From assembly GCA_030528715.1 (NCBI GenBank), contig JAUMYJ010000001.1, positions 1-64,000 on the forward strand: a stretch of 64,000 bases of DNA, given 5' to 3'. The first letter of the stretch is position 1; each line of letters starts with the position of its first letter. The stretch is from Bacteroidales bacterium (GTDB lineage: Bacteria; Bacteroidota; Bacteroidia; Bacteroidales; Bacteroidaceae). The translations under genes were made by a program, and so were the position numbers. Positions 45,081 through 53,447 of the stretch are shown piece by piece. The notes below the pieces were generated by a model. The model had not been told where the DNA came from, did no database searches, and saw only the letters and a list, made by a program, of their open reading frames with translations.

Positions 45081-46139
45081 ATGATAGAAAAGCATATCTT
45101 GCTCGAAGACATAGACCCTGTGGTATTTTTTGGCATCAACAATGCCAACCTACGCCACCTTAAAGCCCTATACCCCAAAATACGCTTGATGGCACGCGAC
45201 AACGTTATCAAAGTTATCGGCAGCGAGGAAGATATTGCCACTTTTGAAGAAGTAGTAAGCACACTCGAACGGCATGGTGTGCGCCATAACATCATCACCG
45301 AAGAAGATATCAATGCAGCCGTACGTGGTGCACATCGACATACGGCTGATAGCACCGAGGGCGTCATCGTTTATTCGACAACGGGCAAACCCATACACCC
45401 ACGCAGTGCCAACCAACAACGGCTCGTAGAGGCCTACGAGCAACATGACATGCTGTTTGCCACAGGCCCTGCTGGCTCGGGCAAAACATTTATAGCCATA
45501 GCACTAGCTGTGCGTGCACTCAAAAACAAAGAAGTCAAGCGCATCATATTAAGTCGCCCAGCCGTAGAAGCTGGCGAAAAGCTAGGCTTCTTGCCAGGGG
45601 ATATGAAAGACAAGATAGACCCATACCTACAACCACTCTACGATGCACTCGAAGAGATGCTGCCACCTGCCAAGCTCAAAGAGATGCTCGAAACGCACGT
45701 GATACAGATAGCCCCCTTGGCTTTTATGCGTGGGCGTACACTCAACGAGGCCGTAGTCATCTTAGACGAAGCACAAAATACCACACCGGCACAAATCAAA
45801 ATGTTCCTGACGCGTATGGGTTTGGGCACCAAGATGATAATCACAGGCGACCGCACACAAATTGACCTGCCACCCTCATCGCGCTCAGGGCTAATTGACG
45901 CTCTACACACCCTACATGGTGTGCCTGGTATCGGCTTTGTGGAAATGGCACAAAAAGACATTGTGCGCCACCGCTTGGTAAGCCGCATCGTGGCTGCCTA
46001 CGACCGCAAGGCCGAAGCCACACGCCAAGAGACTCACCAAGATGCCACTACTATACCTAGCAGCGAAGCACCTCCCACTAAGCAAGCGACACACTACACC
46101 AAGACGACAACGCATAAAAACCTTGCACCACCCCACTAG
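45081..46139 (+). CDS. phoH: PhoH-family ATPase
   Basis: Cytoplasmic ATPase of the PhoH/YbeZ family, linked in other bacteria to RNA metabolism and ribosome maturation. The 352-residue protein has an N-terminal KH-like region (about 10-90), Walker A GPAGSGKT (129-136), and Walker [11 protein letters not shown] (226-235), followed by [14 protein letters not shown] Thr/Pro/His-rich tail of about 35 residues extends beyond the usual C-terminus. Its last eight codons lie inside the transcription terminator at 46116-46157. purC follows downstream after the terminator. Confidence 0.94.
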   Translation: MIEKHILLEDIDPVVFFGINNANLRHLKALYPKIRLMARDNVIKVIGSEEDIATFEEVVSTLERHGVRHNIITEEDINAAVRGAHRHTADSTEGVIVYSTTGKPIHPRSANQQRLVEAYEQHDMLFATGPAGSGKTFIAIALAVRALKNKEVKRIILSRPAVEAGEKLGFLPGDMKDKIDPYLQPLYDALEEMLPPAKLKEMLETHVIQIAPLAFMRGRTLNEAVVILDEAQNTTPAQIKMFLTRMGLGTKMIITGDRTQIDLPPSSRSGLIDALHTLHGVPGIGFVEMAQKDIVRHRLVSRIVAAYDRKAEATRQETHQDATTIPSSEAPPTKQATHYTKTTTHKNLAPPH

Positions 46140-46157
46140 CGGTGGCGCAAGGTTTTT
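46116..46157 (+). terminator. Terminator overlapping the 3' end of phoH
   Basis: AAAAACCTTGCACCACC (46116-46132) pairs with GGTGGCGCAAGGTTTTT (46141-46157), with one mismatch and an 8-nt loop that contains the phoH stop codon. GC-rich core plus A- and T-runs make it a bidirectional-type intrinsic terminator. Confidence 0.85.
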
Positions 46158-46239
46158 GTGTATAACAACAGCGCACATAAAGGCTACTCAACAGCAATAC
46201 TCTGCTAACAATATCTATATTCCCCACAAATTGACATTT

Positions 46240-47202
46240 ATGAACGCATTGACACAGACCGAATTTCAGTTTCCAGGCCAAACTAGCGTGTACCACGGTA
46301 AAGTGCGCGATGTATACAACATTGGCGATGACCTACTCGTCATGATCGTATCAGACCGCATCTCAGCCTTTGACGTAGTGCTGCCTAAGGGTATCCCTTA
46401 CAAGGGGCAAGTGCTCAACCAAATCGCCAGCAAATTTCTTGACGCTACAGCCGACATCGTACCCAACTGGAAAATAGCCACACCCGACCCCATGGTGACC
46501 GTAGGCTTGCGCTGCGAAGGCTTTAAGGTAGAAATGATCATTCGTGGCTATCTCACAGGCTCAGCATGGCGCGACTACGAAAAAGGCAATCGCACCATCT
46601 GTGGCGTTACACTACCCGATGGCATGCGCGAAAACGAAAAATTCCCCACCCCCATCATCACGCCCACGACCAAAGCTGATGAAGGACACGACGAAAATAT
46701 CTCACGCGAGGAAATCATAGCCCAAGGACTCGTGAGCGAGGCAGACTATACTGAACTCGAACGCTACACACAAGCACTCTTTGCACGTGGCACAGAGATA
46801 GCAGCCGAAAAGGGGCTAATCCTCGTAGATACAAAATATGAATTTGGCAAGCGCGATGGCAAAATTTATTTAATCGACGAAATACACACACCAGACTCGA
46901 GCCGCTATTTCTATGCCGAGGGCTACGAAGAAAAGTTTGCCAAAGGCGAACCTCAGCGCCAACTCTCTAAGGAGTTTGTGCGCCAATGGCTCATCGAAAA
47001 TGGCTTCATGGGAGAGGCTGGCCAACAAGTGCCAGAAATGACCGATACCTACGTAGCCTCGGTAAGCGAACGCTACATCGAACTCTACCAGCATATCGTG
47101 GGTGAAACGTTTGAAAAGGCCAACATCAATGACCTTAAAATGCGCATCGAGCAAAATGTCAATGCTTTTTTAGCAACGCACCAGTCTCTAACAAGCATAT
47201 AA
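46240..47202 (+). CDS. purC: SAICAR synthase
   Basis: Phosphoribosylaminoimidazole-succinocarboxamide synthase of purine biosynthesis. The 320-residue protein begins with the Bacteroidota-type N-terminus [19 protein letters not shown]. It continues with [33 protein letters not shown] [15 protein letters not shown], and [14 protein letters not shown] carrying the metal/ATP-binding Asp-Glu. The start is at 46240 (MNALTQTEF). A longer frame would begin at 46042 inside phoH and read through the phoH terminator, so it is rejected. Monocistronic between two terminators. Confidence 0.95.
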   Translation: MNALTQTEFQFPGQTSVYHGKVRDVYNIGDDLLVMIVSDRISAFDVVLPKGIPYKGQVLNQIASKFLDATADIVPNWKIATPDPMVTVGLRCEGFKVEMIIRGYLTGSAWRDYEKGNRTICGVTLPDGMRENEKFPTPIITPTTKADEGHDENISREEIIAQGLVSEADYTELERYTQALFARGTEIAAEKGLILVDTKYEFGKRDGKIYLIDEIHTPDSSRYFYAEGYEEKFAKGEPQRQLSKEFVRQWLIENGFMGEAGQQVPEMTDTYVASVSERYIELYQHIVGETFEKANINDLKMRIEQNVNAFLATHQSLTSI

Positions 47203-47240
47203 GTATATAGCTGGGGCAACACACATCTTACTACTCTACT

Positions 47241-47290
47241 ACGCAAGCCACCTACGACACACCAACAACTGTACGTAGGTGGCTTACGCA
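47241..47290 (+). terminator. Hairpin terminator of purC
   Basis: AAGCCACCTACG (47245-47256) pairs perfectly with CGTAGGTGGCTT (47274-47285) around a 17-nt loop; flanking bases extend the stem with one mismatch. No long T-run. Confidence 0.65.
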
Positions 47291-47394
47291 TATCAATACA
47301 CTACATTTAGCTATAAATCATTACATTTTGGCTAAAAACAGGTAACATTGTCCGATTTTCCTTATCTGTATTTCACACATTAGAAAGAAATTGC

Positions 47395-47402
47395 TAAATT
47401 TG
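47395..47402 (+). promoter_or_regulatory. -7 box of the winged-helix gene (TAAATTTG)
   Basis: TAAATTTG lies 60 bp before the ATG at 47462 and matches TAnnTTTG. Confidence 0.6.
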
Positions 47403-47461
47403 CAACATACCCCTCATGGGGAATTCCCTATCAATACAAACCTTATCAAACGCTGCAAACC

Positions 47462-47689
47462 ATGAAAACCTTTGGAGAACAAATCGGTCTGAATGCAGGC
47501 ACCATCTGGGTAAGCCTCAGCACACAGCGAGAGCCTATTAGCCTCTCAGCACTCAAAACAGCCATAGGACTCAAAGACCGCGACTTCCACTTAGCACTTG
47601 GCTGGCTCGCACGTGAAAACAAGGTACACTTCATTGAGCAAGGCAACCAAGTAAAGGTACAGCTTGCACAAAGCGAATTCTACTTTTAG
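47462..47689 (+). CDS. Winged helix-turn-helix protein (DUF2582 type)
   Basis: Small protein of 75 residues forming a single winged-helix domain. The order is a helix (EQIGLNAGTIWVSL), the recognition-helix pair around ISLSALKTAIGLKDRDFHLALGWLARE, then a short wing (VHFIEQGNQVKVQL). It matches PF10771-type proteins widespread in Bacteroidota, whose targets are unknown. No partner domain. It stands alone between its own promoter and terminator, upstream of pta-ackA on the same strand, which hints at but does not show a regulatory link. Confidence 0.85.
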   Translation: MKTFGEQIGLNAGTIWVSLSTQREPISLSALKTAIGLKDRDFHLALGWLARENKVHFIEQGNQVKVQLAQSEFYF

Positions 47690-47717
47690 CCATACAAGCT
47701 ATCTTTTAACACACCTA

Positions 47718-47765
47718 AGCCATCAACCTACACTATAATGCAGGATAGGTTGATGGCTCTTTTTA
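47718..47765 (+). terminator. Rho-independent terminator of the winged-helix gene
   Basis: A perfect 13-bp stem (AGCCATCAACCTA / TAGGTTGATGGCT) with a 15-nt loop is followed by CTTTTTAC. Confidence 0.88.
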
Positions 47766-47913
47766 CCCACTTGACGCATGGCATAAAGGCAAGCCAACAC
47801 AATAGTTTTAAGCCGCTAAGTTTTGCACAACAAAAGAAAAGTTGAGCGATTTACACCAAGCCAATATGCACAGTTCATAAAACTTTGGGCAATTCGCTTG
47901 ATTGCTCAAAAAA

Positions 47914-47981
47914 TAGTCATTGTTTTGTGCGAAAAAAGACCATCAAAACAATGGCTAATCATAGAAGTTTTCGTAACTTTG
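47914..47981 (+). promoter_or_regulatory. Promoter and inverted repeat upstream of pta-ackA
   Basis: TAACTTTG at 47974-47981 is a -7 match about 110 bp before the pta ATG. Just upstream, TAGTCATTGTTTTG (47914-47927) and CAAAACAATGGCTA (47944-47957) form an inverted repeat with 13 of 14 pairs and a 16-nt spacer. It covers about -23 to -67 relative to the predicted start, so it could be an operator. The rest of 47766-48090 shows no gene; short frames there look spurious. Confidence 0.6.
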
Positions 47982-48090
47982 TGCTATCTCCACATTACAA
48001 ACACAGCTACCTATTGCTGCTAAGCTCTTTGGAGACGCTTAAATACACTACCCTCTCCCTATCCGCTTAAAAAGAAGAAGATAAAAGAAC

Positions 48091-49122
48091 ATGGACATCA
48101 TTAGTCAGATTGTGGCCCGTGCAAAGGCCTCTAAGCAACACATCGTATTGCCCGAAGGCACCGAGGAGCGCACACTACAAGCGGCCGACCGCATCTTAGC
48201 AGATGAGGTTGCCAACCTCACACTCATCGGCAACCCTACCGAAATCCGCGAGAAAGCCGAGCGCCTCGGCTTAAAGCACATCGAAAAGGCCCTACTGATT
48301 AACCCCAACAACCACCCTCGTCAAGAGCGTTATGCCACCCTACTACTCGGCCTGCGTAAAAACAAGGGCATGACACTCGAAAAAGCTCGCGAAATGGTCA
48401 AAGACCCATTGTACCTCGGCTGCCTTATTATCAAAGCTGGTGATGCCGACGGCGAGCTAGCGGGAGCCGAGAATACCACGGGCAATGTGCTACGCCCTGC
48501 ATTACAAATCATCAAAACACAGCCTGGTATCAACACCGTATCTGGCGCGATGATGATGGTGTGTAAAGAAAAGCAATTTGGCGAGAATGGCGTACTCTTC
48601 ATGAGCGACATTGCCGTGACCCCCGAGCCTACGGCCGAACAGCTAGCGCAGTTTGCCATTACCACCGCACAAACGGCACAAGCCGTGGGTGGCTTTGAAG
48701 AGCCACGTGTGGCCATGCTGAGCTTCTCTACACATGGATCGGCTAAACACGAGCAAGTAGACAAGGTCGTTGAAGCCACACGTCTAGCCCGCGAGATGGC
48801 ACCCGAGCTAGCCATTGATGGTGAGCTGCAAAGCGATGCTGCACTCGCCCCAGAGGTAGGCCTAACCAAGGCTCCCACAAGCACGGTGGCTGGACGTGCA
48901 AACATTCTCATCGTGCCCAACCTCTCTGTGGGAAACATTGGTTACAAGCTTGTACAACGCTTAGGTGGTGCCGAAGCCATTGGCCCACTACTACAAGGCA
49001 TTGCTCGCCCTGTAAACGACCTAAGCCGTGGCTGCTCAGTAGACGACGTCTATACCATGATAGCCGTGACGGCTGTACAAGCCATCGCTGCCAAACAAGC
49101 CGAAGAAGCCGCAGGACGATAA
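48091..49122 (+). CDS. pta: Phosphate acetyltransferase
   Basis: Converts acetyl-CoA and phosphate to acetyl phosphate. The 343-residue protein is the short form lacking the N-terminal regulatory domains of E. coli Pta. It begins with [17 protein letters not shown] and contains [49 protein letters not shown] and [26 protein letters not shown]-type [18 protein letters not shown] near the C-terminus. First gene of the pta-ackA operon, 25 bp before ackA. It works with NifJ upstream in metabolism. Confidence 0.97.
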   Translation: [343 protein letters not shown]

Positions 49123-49147
49123 CGAAAATCATTAAAACACACACGAT

Positions 49148-50353
49148 ATGAAAATCCTTGTAGTAAACTGTGGTAGCTCGTCTATCAAGTACAAACTCTA
49201 CGAAATGGACACGCAAGAAGTGCTCGCCATGGGTGGCGTAGAGCGCGTAGGCGTGACAGCCAGCGAACCAGGCTTTATCAAATACAAAAAGCCCAATGGC
49301 GAAAAGGTAACCATTGAAGCCGAACTGCCTACACACACCGAGGGCATGAAACTTGTATTCGACCACTTAACACACCCTGAATATGGCGCATTGAAGTCAC
49401 TAGATGAGATAGAAGCCATCGGACATCGCATCGTGCATGGTGGTCTGTTTACCAAGAGTATGCTCGTAGACGACAACGTCATCAAGGAATGGGAGCCCTA
49501 CATGGGCTTAGCACCACTGCACAGCTGGGGACACCTCAATGGCTACAATGCTGTAAAAGAAATGCTGCCTAGCAAGAAAAACGTCTTCGTGTTTGATACA
49601 GCCTTCCATCAAACTATGCCCGAGCACGCTTACCTCTATGCCATTCCTTATAGTATCTACAAGAAATACCACATTCGTCGCTATGGTTTCCACGGCACAT
49701 CACACCGCTACGTAGCACAGCGTGCAGCACAGGTCTTGGGCTTCAATATCGAAGATAAAAAAATCATCTCGTGCCACATTGGCAATGGAGCTTCGGTAGC
49801 TGCTATTGATGGTGGCAAGGTAGTAGATACCTCAATGGGGTTGACACCGTTAGAAGGCCTCGTGATGGGTACACGTACAGGTGACATTGATGCCTCGGCC
49901 ATACTCTACATCATGGAGAAAGAAGGCCTCAGCGTACAAGAAGCCAACGACTTCCTCAACAAAAAGAGCGGTATGCTCGGCCTTACAGAGTTTTCGTCAG
50001 ACATGCGCGATATTGAAAATGGCGTACGCAAGGGCGATGCACGCTGTATTTTGGCACAAGACGTCTATTGCTACCGCATCAAGAAATACATTGGTGCCTA
50101 CATGGCAGCTATGGGCGGAGTAGACCTCATCACCTTTACGGCAGGCGTAGCCGAGCACCAATGGGATATCCGCAGCGGTGCTGTGCAAGGGCTTGAAGGA
50201 CTAGGCATCGTACTCGACTGGGAAAAAAACCTCAAAAACTTTGGCGAAGAAGAACTCATCTCTATGCCAGAGAGCAAGGTGCAAATTGCCGTTATACCGA
50301 CAGACGAGGAGCTCATGATTGCTACCGACACACTTGAACTCATCACCCAGTAA
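49148..50353 (+). CDS. ackA: Acetate kinase
   Basis: Transfers phosphate from acetyl phosphate to ADP, forming acetate and ATP. The 401-residue ASKHA-fold enzyme begins MKILVVNCGSSSIKYKLYEM. Family motifs follow: GHRIVHGG, APLHSWGHLNGYNAV (where APLHNPAN is common in other bacteria), FDTAFHQTMPEHAYLYAIP, RYGFHGTSHRYVA, and CHIGNGASVAAIDGGKVVDTS-type signature near residue 205. ITFTAGVAEHQWDIR near 330 corresponds to the FTGGIGEN region. The APLHSWGHLN and FTAGVAEHQ variants are worth noting against the consensus. Second gene of the operon, ended by a clear terminator. Confidence 0.96.
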   Translation: MKILVVNCGSSSIKYKLYEMDTQEVLAMGGVERVGVTASEPGFIKYKKPNGEKVTIEAELPTHTEGMKLVFDHLTHPEYGALKSLDEIEAIGHRIVHGGLFTKSMLVDDNVIKEWEPYMGLAPLHSWGHLNGYNAVKEMLPSKKNVFVFDTAFHQTMPEHAYLYAIPYSIYKKYHIRRYGFHGTSHRYVAQRAAQVLGFNIEDKKIISCHIGNGASVAAIDGGKVVDTSMGLTPLEGLVMGTRTGDIDASAILYIMEKEGLSVQEANDFLNKKSGMLGLTEFSSDMRDIENGVRKGDARCILAQDVYCYRIKKYIGAYMAAMGGVDLITFTAGVAEHQWDIRSGAVQGLEGLGIVLDWEKNLKNFGEEELISMPESKVQIAVIPTDEELMIATDTLELITQ

Positions 50354-50380
50354 ACACACGCTACACGTAGCATACGATAG

Positions 50381-50428
50381 GCAAACTCACGCGAGTAAAC
50401 ATATTGTTACTCGCGTGAGTTGCTTTTA
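50381..50428 (+). terminator. Rho-independent terminator of pta-ackA
   Basis: GCAAACTCACGCGAGTAA pairs with TTACTCGCGTGAGTTGC (one bulged A) around an 8-nt loop and is followed by TTTTAAT, 28 bp after the ackA stop. Confidence 0.9.
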
Positions 50429-50564
50429 ATCATAGGAAGAGAAGATACTAAGCTAAGCAAGTCTAAACTCTCCTATCTGCCTTATTATAGCTACAACCTC
50501 ACTAAGTATTAGTACCTCAGCCCACACAGCAAATATAGTATAAGCACCCAGCTTATCCCATCTT

Positions 50565-50617
50565 TACAAACAAAACATCTCCTCTGCCAGCACACAAAAC
50601 AAGTGCCAGCAGAGGAG
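50565..50617 (-). terminator. Terminator of the BspA-like operon
   Basis: CTCCTCTGCCAGCAC (50579-50593) pairs with GTGCCAGCAGAGGAG (50603-50617) except for two internal positions. Read on the minus strand it is followed by a T-rich stretch (GTTTTGTTTGT), 30 bp past the stop of the 59-residue gene. Confidence 0.75.
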
Positions 50618-50647
50618 GCTTATGTAAAAGTTATATCAAAAATGCTA

Positions 50648-50827
50648 TTATTGTAACGGTTCTTCGTCGGCAGCTTCACTTGGCATAAAGTTCCACGACG
50701 ATGAGAACTCACGTCCTTGAGCAGGCTGAGTTACTTTGTCACCACTTATAGTGGTTAGATGTCCCTCGAACATCAACTCAGAGCCAACGATACGTTCCAC
50801 TTGTGGTTTTATATATAGTTGTTTCAT
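50648..50827 (-). CDS. Small 59-residue protein in the BspA-like operon
   Basis: Found by direct reading. It begins MKQLYIKPQVERIVGSELMF, contains TTISGDKVTQPAQG, and ends ADEEPLQ before TAA. A good ribosome-binding site AGGAAG lies 6 nt upstream of the ATG. It starts 26 bp after the BspA-like gene and is followed by a terminator, so it is the second gene of that operon. There is no signal peptide or membrane helix. The N-terminal pattern (basic, Tyr-x-x-Pro-x-hydrophobic-Glu) recalls the many short, poorly annotated Bacteroidales proteins that start MKK-x-Y-x-x-P. Function unknown; a peptide precursor or a small accessory protein are possibilities. Confidence 0.72.
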   Translation of the reverse strand: MKQLYIKPQVERIVGSELMFEGHLTTISGDKVTQPAQGREFSSSWNFMPSEAADEEPLQ

Positions 50828-50853
50828 ATGTTCTTCCTGTAATTTGCGTAAGA

Positions 50854-52644
50854 TTAGTGTATTGTTACCTTATGGCCACCTACGATGTAGACACCTTTTG
50901 ATAGCTGTGCTTTGTCCTTACCCACATAGCGACCGCTTAAGTCATAGATAGAAGTGTCACCATTAACATCGCTAGTAGCTGGACGAGCAATACTTGTAAT
51001 ACCATTGTCAAACACCATAGAGATTAGTGTGGCAGCTCCCATAGTACCTTTGTTTTTAAGATAAGCACGGATTGATGCGGGGCTTATGGTAGCACCTTCG
51101 TAAGTCTTCCAGCGATTAGCTGGCTGCAAAGCATAAAAACCCTCAGCAGCAGCTTCGACAGCGGTGCGACGCTTAAACGTACCTACAAAATCCCAGCCAT
51201 CACCTGCCACGATAGCATCAGCACCTGGCGTATAAGCTGGTACTTCACAAGGCCCCTCAACACCTGCGAGTATTGGGCCATCAGCAGGCACTACGATATA
51301 GGGCTTTTGTGCCTGCAAGCGCACATCTGCCGTACGTCTAAACGTAGCTGTCGTACCACTCACCGAGTTGCTCACAAACTCATAAGCCTTCACACCCTCT
51401 GGCATAGGCGCATCGTAAGGCATATACCACGTATAGGCTTCGCCTGCCTGAGTAGCAAAGGGGTCAAGGCGCATATTTATCACAAGGTCGGCCGTAAAGG
51501 CTTGTGGAATATTAATTACATATTGCGGACGATAGTACTTAGCATCATCACCCAATAGGAGGTTATAAACCTTAGCCTCATCTAGCACATAATATTTTCT
51601 ACACGTATAGGTAACACCGTCGGCCGTTGTAATGATGTTGCTACGACCATCTTCTACACCCGATAGGCCAATAGGTGCATAGTAAAGCGTAAAAGGTGTG
51701 CCACCTTCGAGGTGCATTTGTTGAAGCTGCTCAACAGTGAAGTTCGTGGCTTGTCGCCAGTCTACATATTGCAGACTCAGTGTTTGGTTAAACATGTCAA
51801 AGATAGAATCTTCGGCTGCCAAGCTAGCACCACTAAATTGCTTCATGTCAAGTGCAATAAGCGAGCGACACCGACGAAACATGTTTTTCATCGAAGTAAC
51901 CTTGGCCGTATTCCAGCCCGTGAAATCAAGTGCTTGCACATTGACACAATTGCGAAACATGTCTTCCATCGTTGTGACCTTAGCCGTATTCCAGCCCGAC
52001 ACATTGAGCGTCGTAAGGCCTTCACAACCCAAGAACATGCGGTGCATTGACGTAGCCTCTACTGGACGCCAAGCAGATAGGTCTAATGAGGTTAATTTAT
52101 TGCACCCCTGAAACACAGACTGCATACTTTTAGCCTTGCTCACGTCCCAGCCAGCTACGGCTAGTGTGGTCAGTGCTTGGCAATTGGTAAAGAGATGCTC
52201 CATCTTCTCCACATTGGCCGTATTCCAACCCGACACATCAATGCTTGCGAGCTTATTACAGCCATAAAACATGTAGCTAATATCCTTAACACGAGTGATG
52301 AGGGGGCGCAATAAATCTTGGCCCTCAATGCGTTCTAAGCTACTGAGCGCACTAAACAGCCTATGTAAGCTCGTGGGAGTATAATCTCCCTCCACCGTAG
52401 CATCTACTACGGCCACCGTAGCGGCTTGCATCGCAGCAGGTGCTTCATTGCTATCATAAACTTGGCTCAGCGTGACAGGCTGGCCACCAATCTCGGCAGG
52501 AGCTGCCTCGCCATAATACAGCGTAAGGGTCGTGTTGGCTTCGGAATATAGGCGCCAAAGTTTCTTCACACTCTGCGCATGCGCCATCTGGCTACCACAC
52601 CAGCACATCAAGGCTAGTAGCCAATACATCGGTTGTTTTACCAT
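50854..52644 (-). CDS. BspA-like surface protein (DUF285 repeats)
   Basis: Exported protein of 596 residues. The start at 52644 (MVKQPMYWLLALMCWC) gives a signal peptide ending MAHAQ; the frame extends to 52692, but that lies at the predicted transcription start. Residues about 95-275 hold six or so DUF285/BspA repeats of about 23 residues with the pattern LDxSGWNTAKVTSMxxMFxxC. They are followed by a beta-rich region of about 240 residues and a C-terminal tag (IYDLSGRYVG, LSKGVYIVGGHKVTIH) like that of the protein at 4508-5197. Such proteins of oral and gut Bacteroidales bind host matrix proteins; adhesion is inferred from the family. Confidence 0.87.
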   Translation of the reverse strand: MVKQPMYWLLALMCWCGSQMAHAQSVKKLWRLYSEANTTLTLYYGEAAPAEIGGQPVTLSQVYDSNEAPAAMQAATVAVVDATVEGDYTPTSLHRLFSALSSLERIEGQDLLRPLITRVKDISYMFYGCNKLASIDVSGWNTANVEKMEHLFTNCQALTTLAVAGWDVSKAKSMQSVFQGCNKLTSLDLSAWRPVEATSMHRMFLGCEGLTTLNVSGWNTAKVTTMEDMFRNCVNVQALDFTGWNTAKVTSMKNMFRRCRSLIALDMKQFSGASLAAEDSIFDMFNQTLSLQYVDWRQATNFTVEQLQQMHLEGGTPFTLYYAPIGLSGVEDGRSNIITTADGVTYTCRKYYVLDEAKVYNLLLGDDAKYYRPQYVINIPQAFTADLVINMRLDPFATQAGEAYTWYMPYDAPMPEGVKAYEFVSNSVSGTTATFRRTADVRLQAQKPYIVVPADGPILAGVEGPCEVPAYTPGADAIVAGDGWDFVGTFKRRTAVEAAAEGFYALQPANRWKTYEGATISPASIRAYLKNKGTMGAATLISMVFDNGITSIARPATSDVNGDTSIYDLSGRYVGKDKAQLSKGVYIVGGHKVTIH

Positions 52645-52697
52645 AATTCTAAAATAAGTTATTGTTGAGATTAAACCATTTATGTTACACATTTATC

Positions 52698-52705
52698 CAA
52701 ACGTA
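52698..52705 (-). promoter_or_regulatory. -7 box of the BspA-like operon (TACGTTTG)
   Basis: The minus strand reads TACGTTTG. Transcription near 52691 leaves a leader of about 46 nt before the ATG at 52644 and supports that start. Confidence 0.55.
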
Positions 52706-52780
52706 GAGCCATACATTCAAGGTAGATGGTAAGTCACAGGCATGAAAGACTAAATAGTTGTACCGAGCCATGGCACATGT

Positions 52781-52859
52781 GTTTCGTGTCTTGATACACT
52801 TGTGCCGTGACACGGAACAAGTGTATCAAGACACGAAACGATGCTTTGCACGAAGCATC
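52781..52859 (-). terminator. Very long nested palindrome plus hairpin downstream of rsmD
   Basis: Arms 52781-52803 and 52817-52839 are perfect 23-bp complements. The 13-nt centre is itself the palindrome CCGTG-A-CACGG flanked by one unpaired base on each side, so almost all 59 bp can pair. Next to it GATGCTT/AAGCATC (52840-52859) forms a second hairpin. Together they fill the space between the rsmD stop and the BspA-like promoter. Confidence 0.8.
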
Positions 52860-52898
52860 ATGTATCTTTACGTTACACCTGCGCTATGGTGGGGAGTG

Positions 52899-53432
52899 TT
52901 ACCGCTTGAAAAATGAAAAATTGACACTGCCATAGCTACGCATCTCTATAAACTCGGGCAGATGGTCAAAGTTGTGGCCACTACCATGCTCTACCACCAC
53001 GAGCGTATGAGGGCGCAACAGTGGGCCGTCTAGCAGTAGGCGAGGCAAATCTTTAAGTGCGTGGAGCGCATAAGGTGGGTCGGCAAAGATAAGGTCGAAC
53101 GTTTGCGAGCCTTTCTGCGCAATGCGTAGCGCATCTTGGCGTACTACATGCCAATGTCGCTCGCCCAACGTACGCTGCACGCCTTTGATGAATTGAAAGT
53201 GCTGTGGGTCTATCTCTATACTCACCACACGCGGGCAGCCACGTGACACGAGTTCGAGAGATATGCTCCCCGTACCTGCAAAGAGGTCAATAGCTTCGGT
53301 TTGCTCAAAGTCAAGGTACTGACGAAGGACGTTAAAGAGATTTTCTTTAGCAAAGTCAGTCGTAGGGCGTGCCTTGAAACCCGAAGGCACACCGATGTAT
53401 TTACCTTTGTATTTACCTGTAATGACACGCAT
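52899..53432 (-). CDS. rsmD: 16S rRNA (guanine-966-N2) methyltransferase
   Basis: Methylates G966 of 16S rRNA. The 177-residue class I SAM enzyme has the N-terminal RVITGKYKGKYIGVP and RPTTDFAKENLFNVL, the SAM motif DLFAGTGSISLELVSRG, and the catalytic DPPY (in LIFADPPYAL) for N2-guanine methylation. Length is typical. 15 bp downstream of the DUF3822 gene, a pairing that I recall as common in Bacteroidota. Confidence 0.95.
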   Translation of the reverse strand: MRVITGKYKGKYIGVPSGFKARPTTDFAKENLFNVLRQYLDFEQTEAIDLFAGTGSISLELVSRGCPRVVSIEIDPQHFQFIKGVQRTLGERHWHVVRQDALRIAQKGSQTFDLIFADPPYALHALKDLPRLLLDGPLLRPHTLVVVEHGSGHNFDHLPEFIEMRSYGSVNFSFFKR

Positions 53433-53447
53433 GATGACGAGAGCTTA

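Noticed and set aside
46042..46239. N-terminal extension of PurC starting inside phoH
   Set aside because: It crosses the phoH terminator and is unlike any SAICAR synthase; homology begins at 46240.
47823..48070. Two short frames upstream of pta
   Set aside because: They overlap the inverted repeat and -7 box, differ in frame, and show no protein family features.
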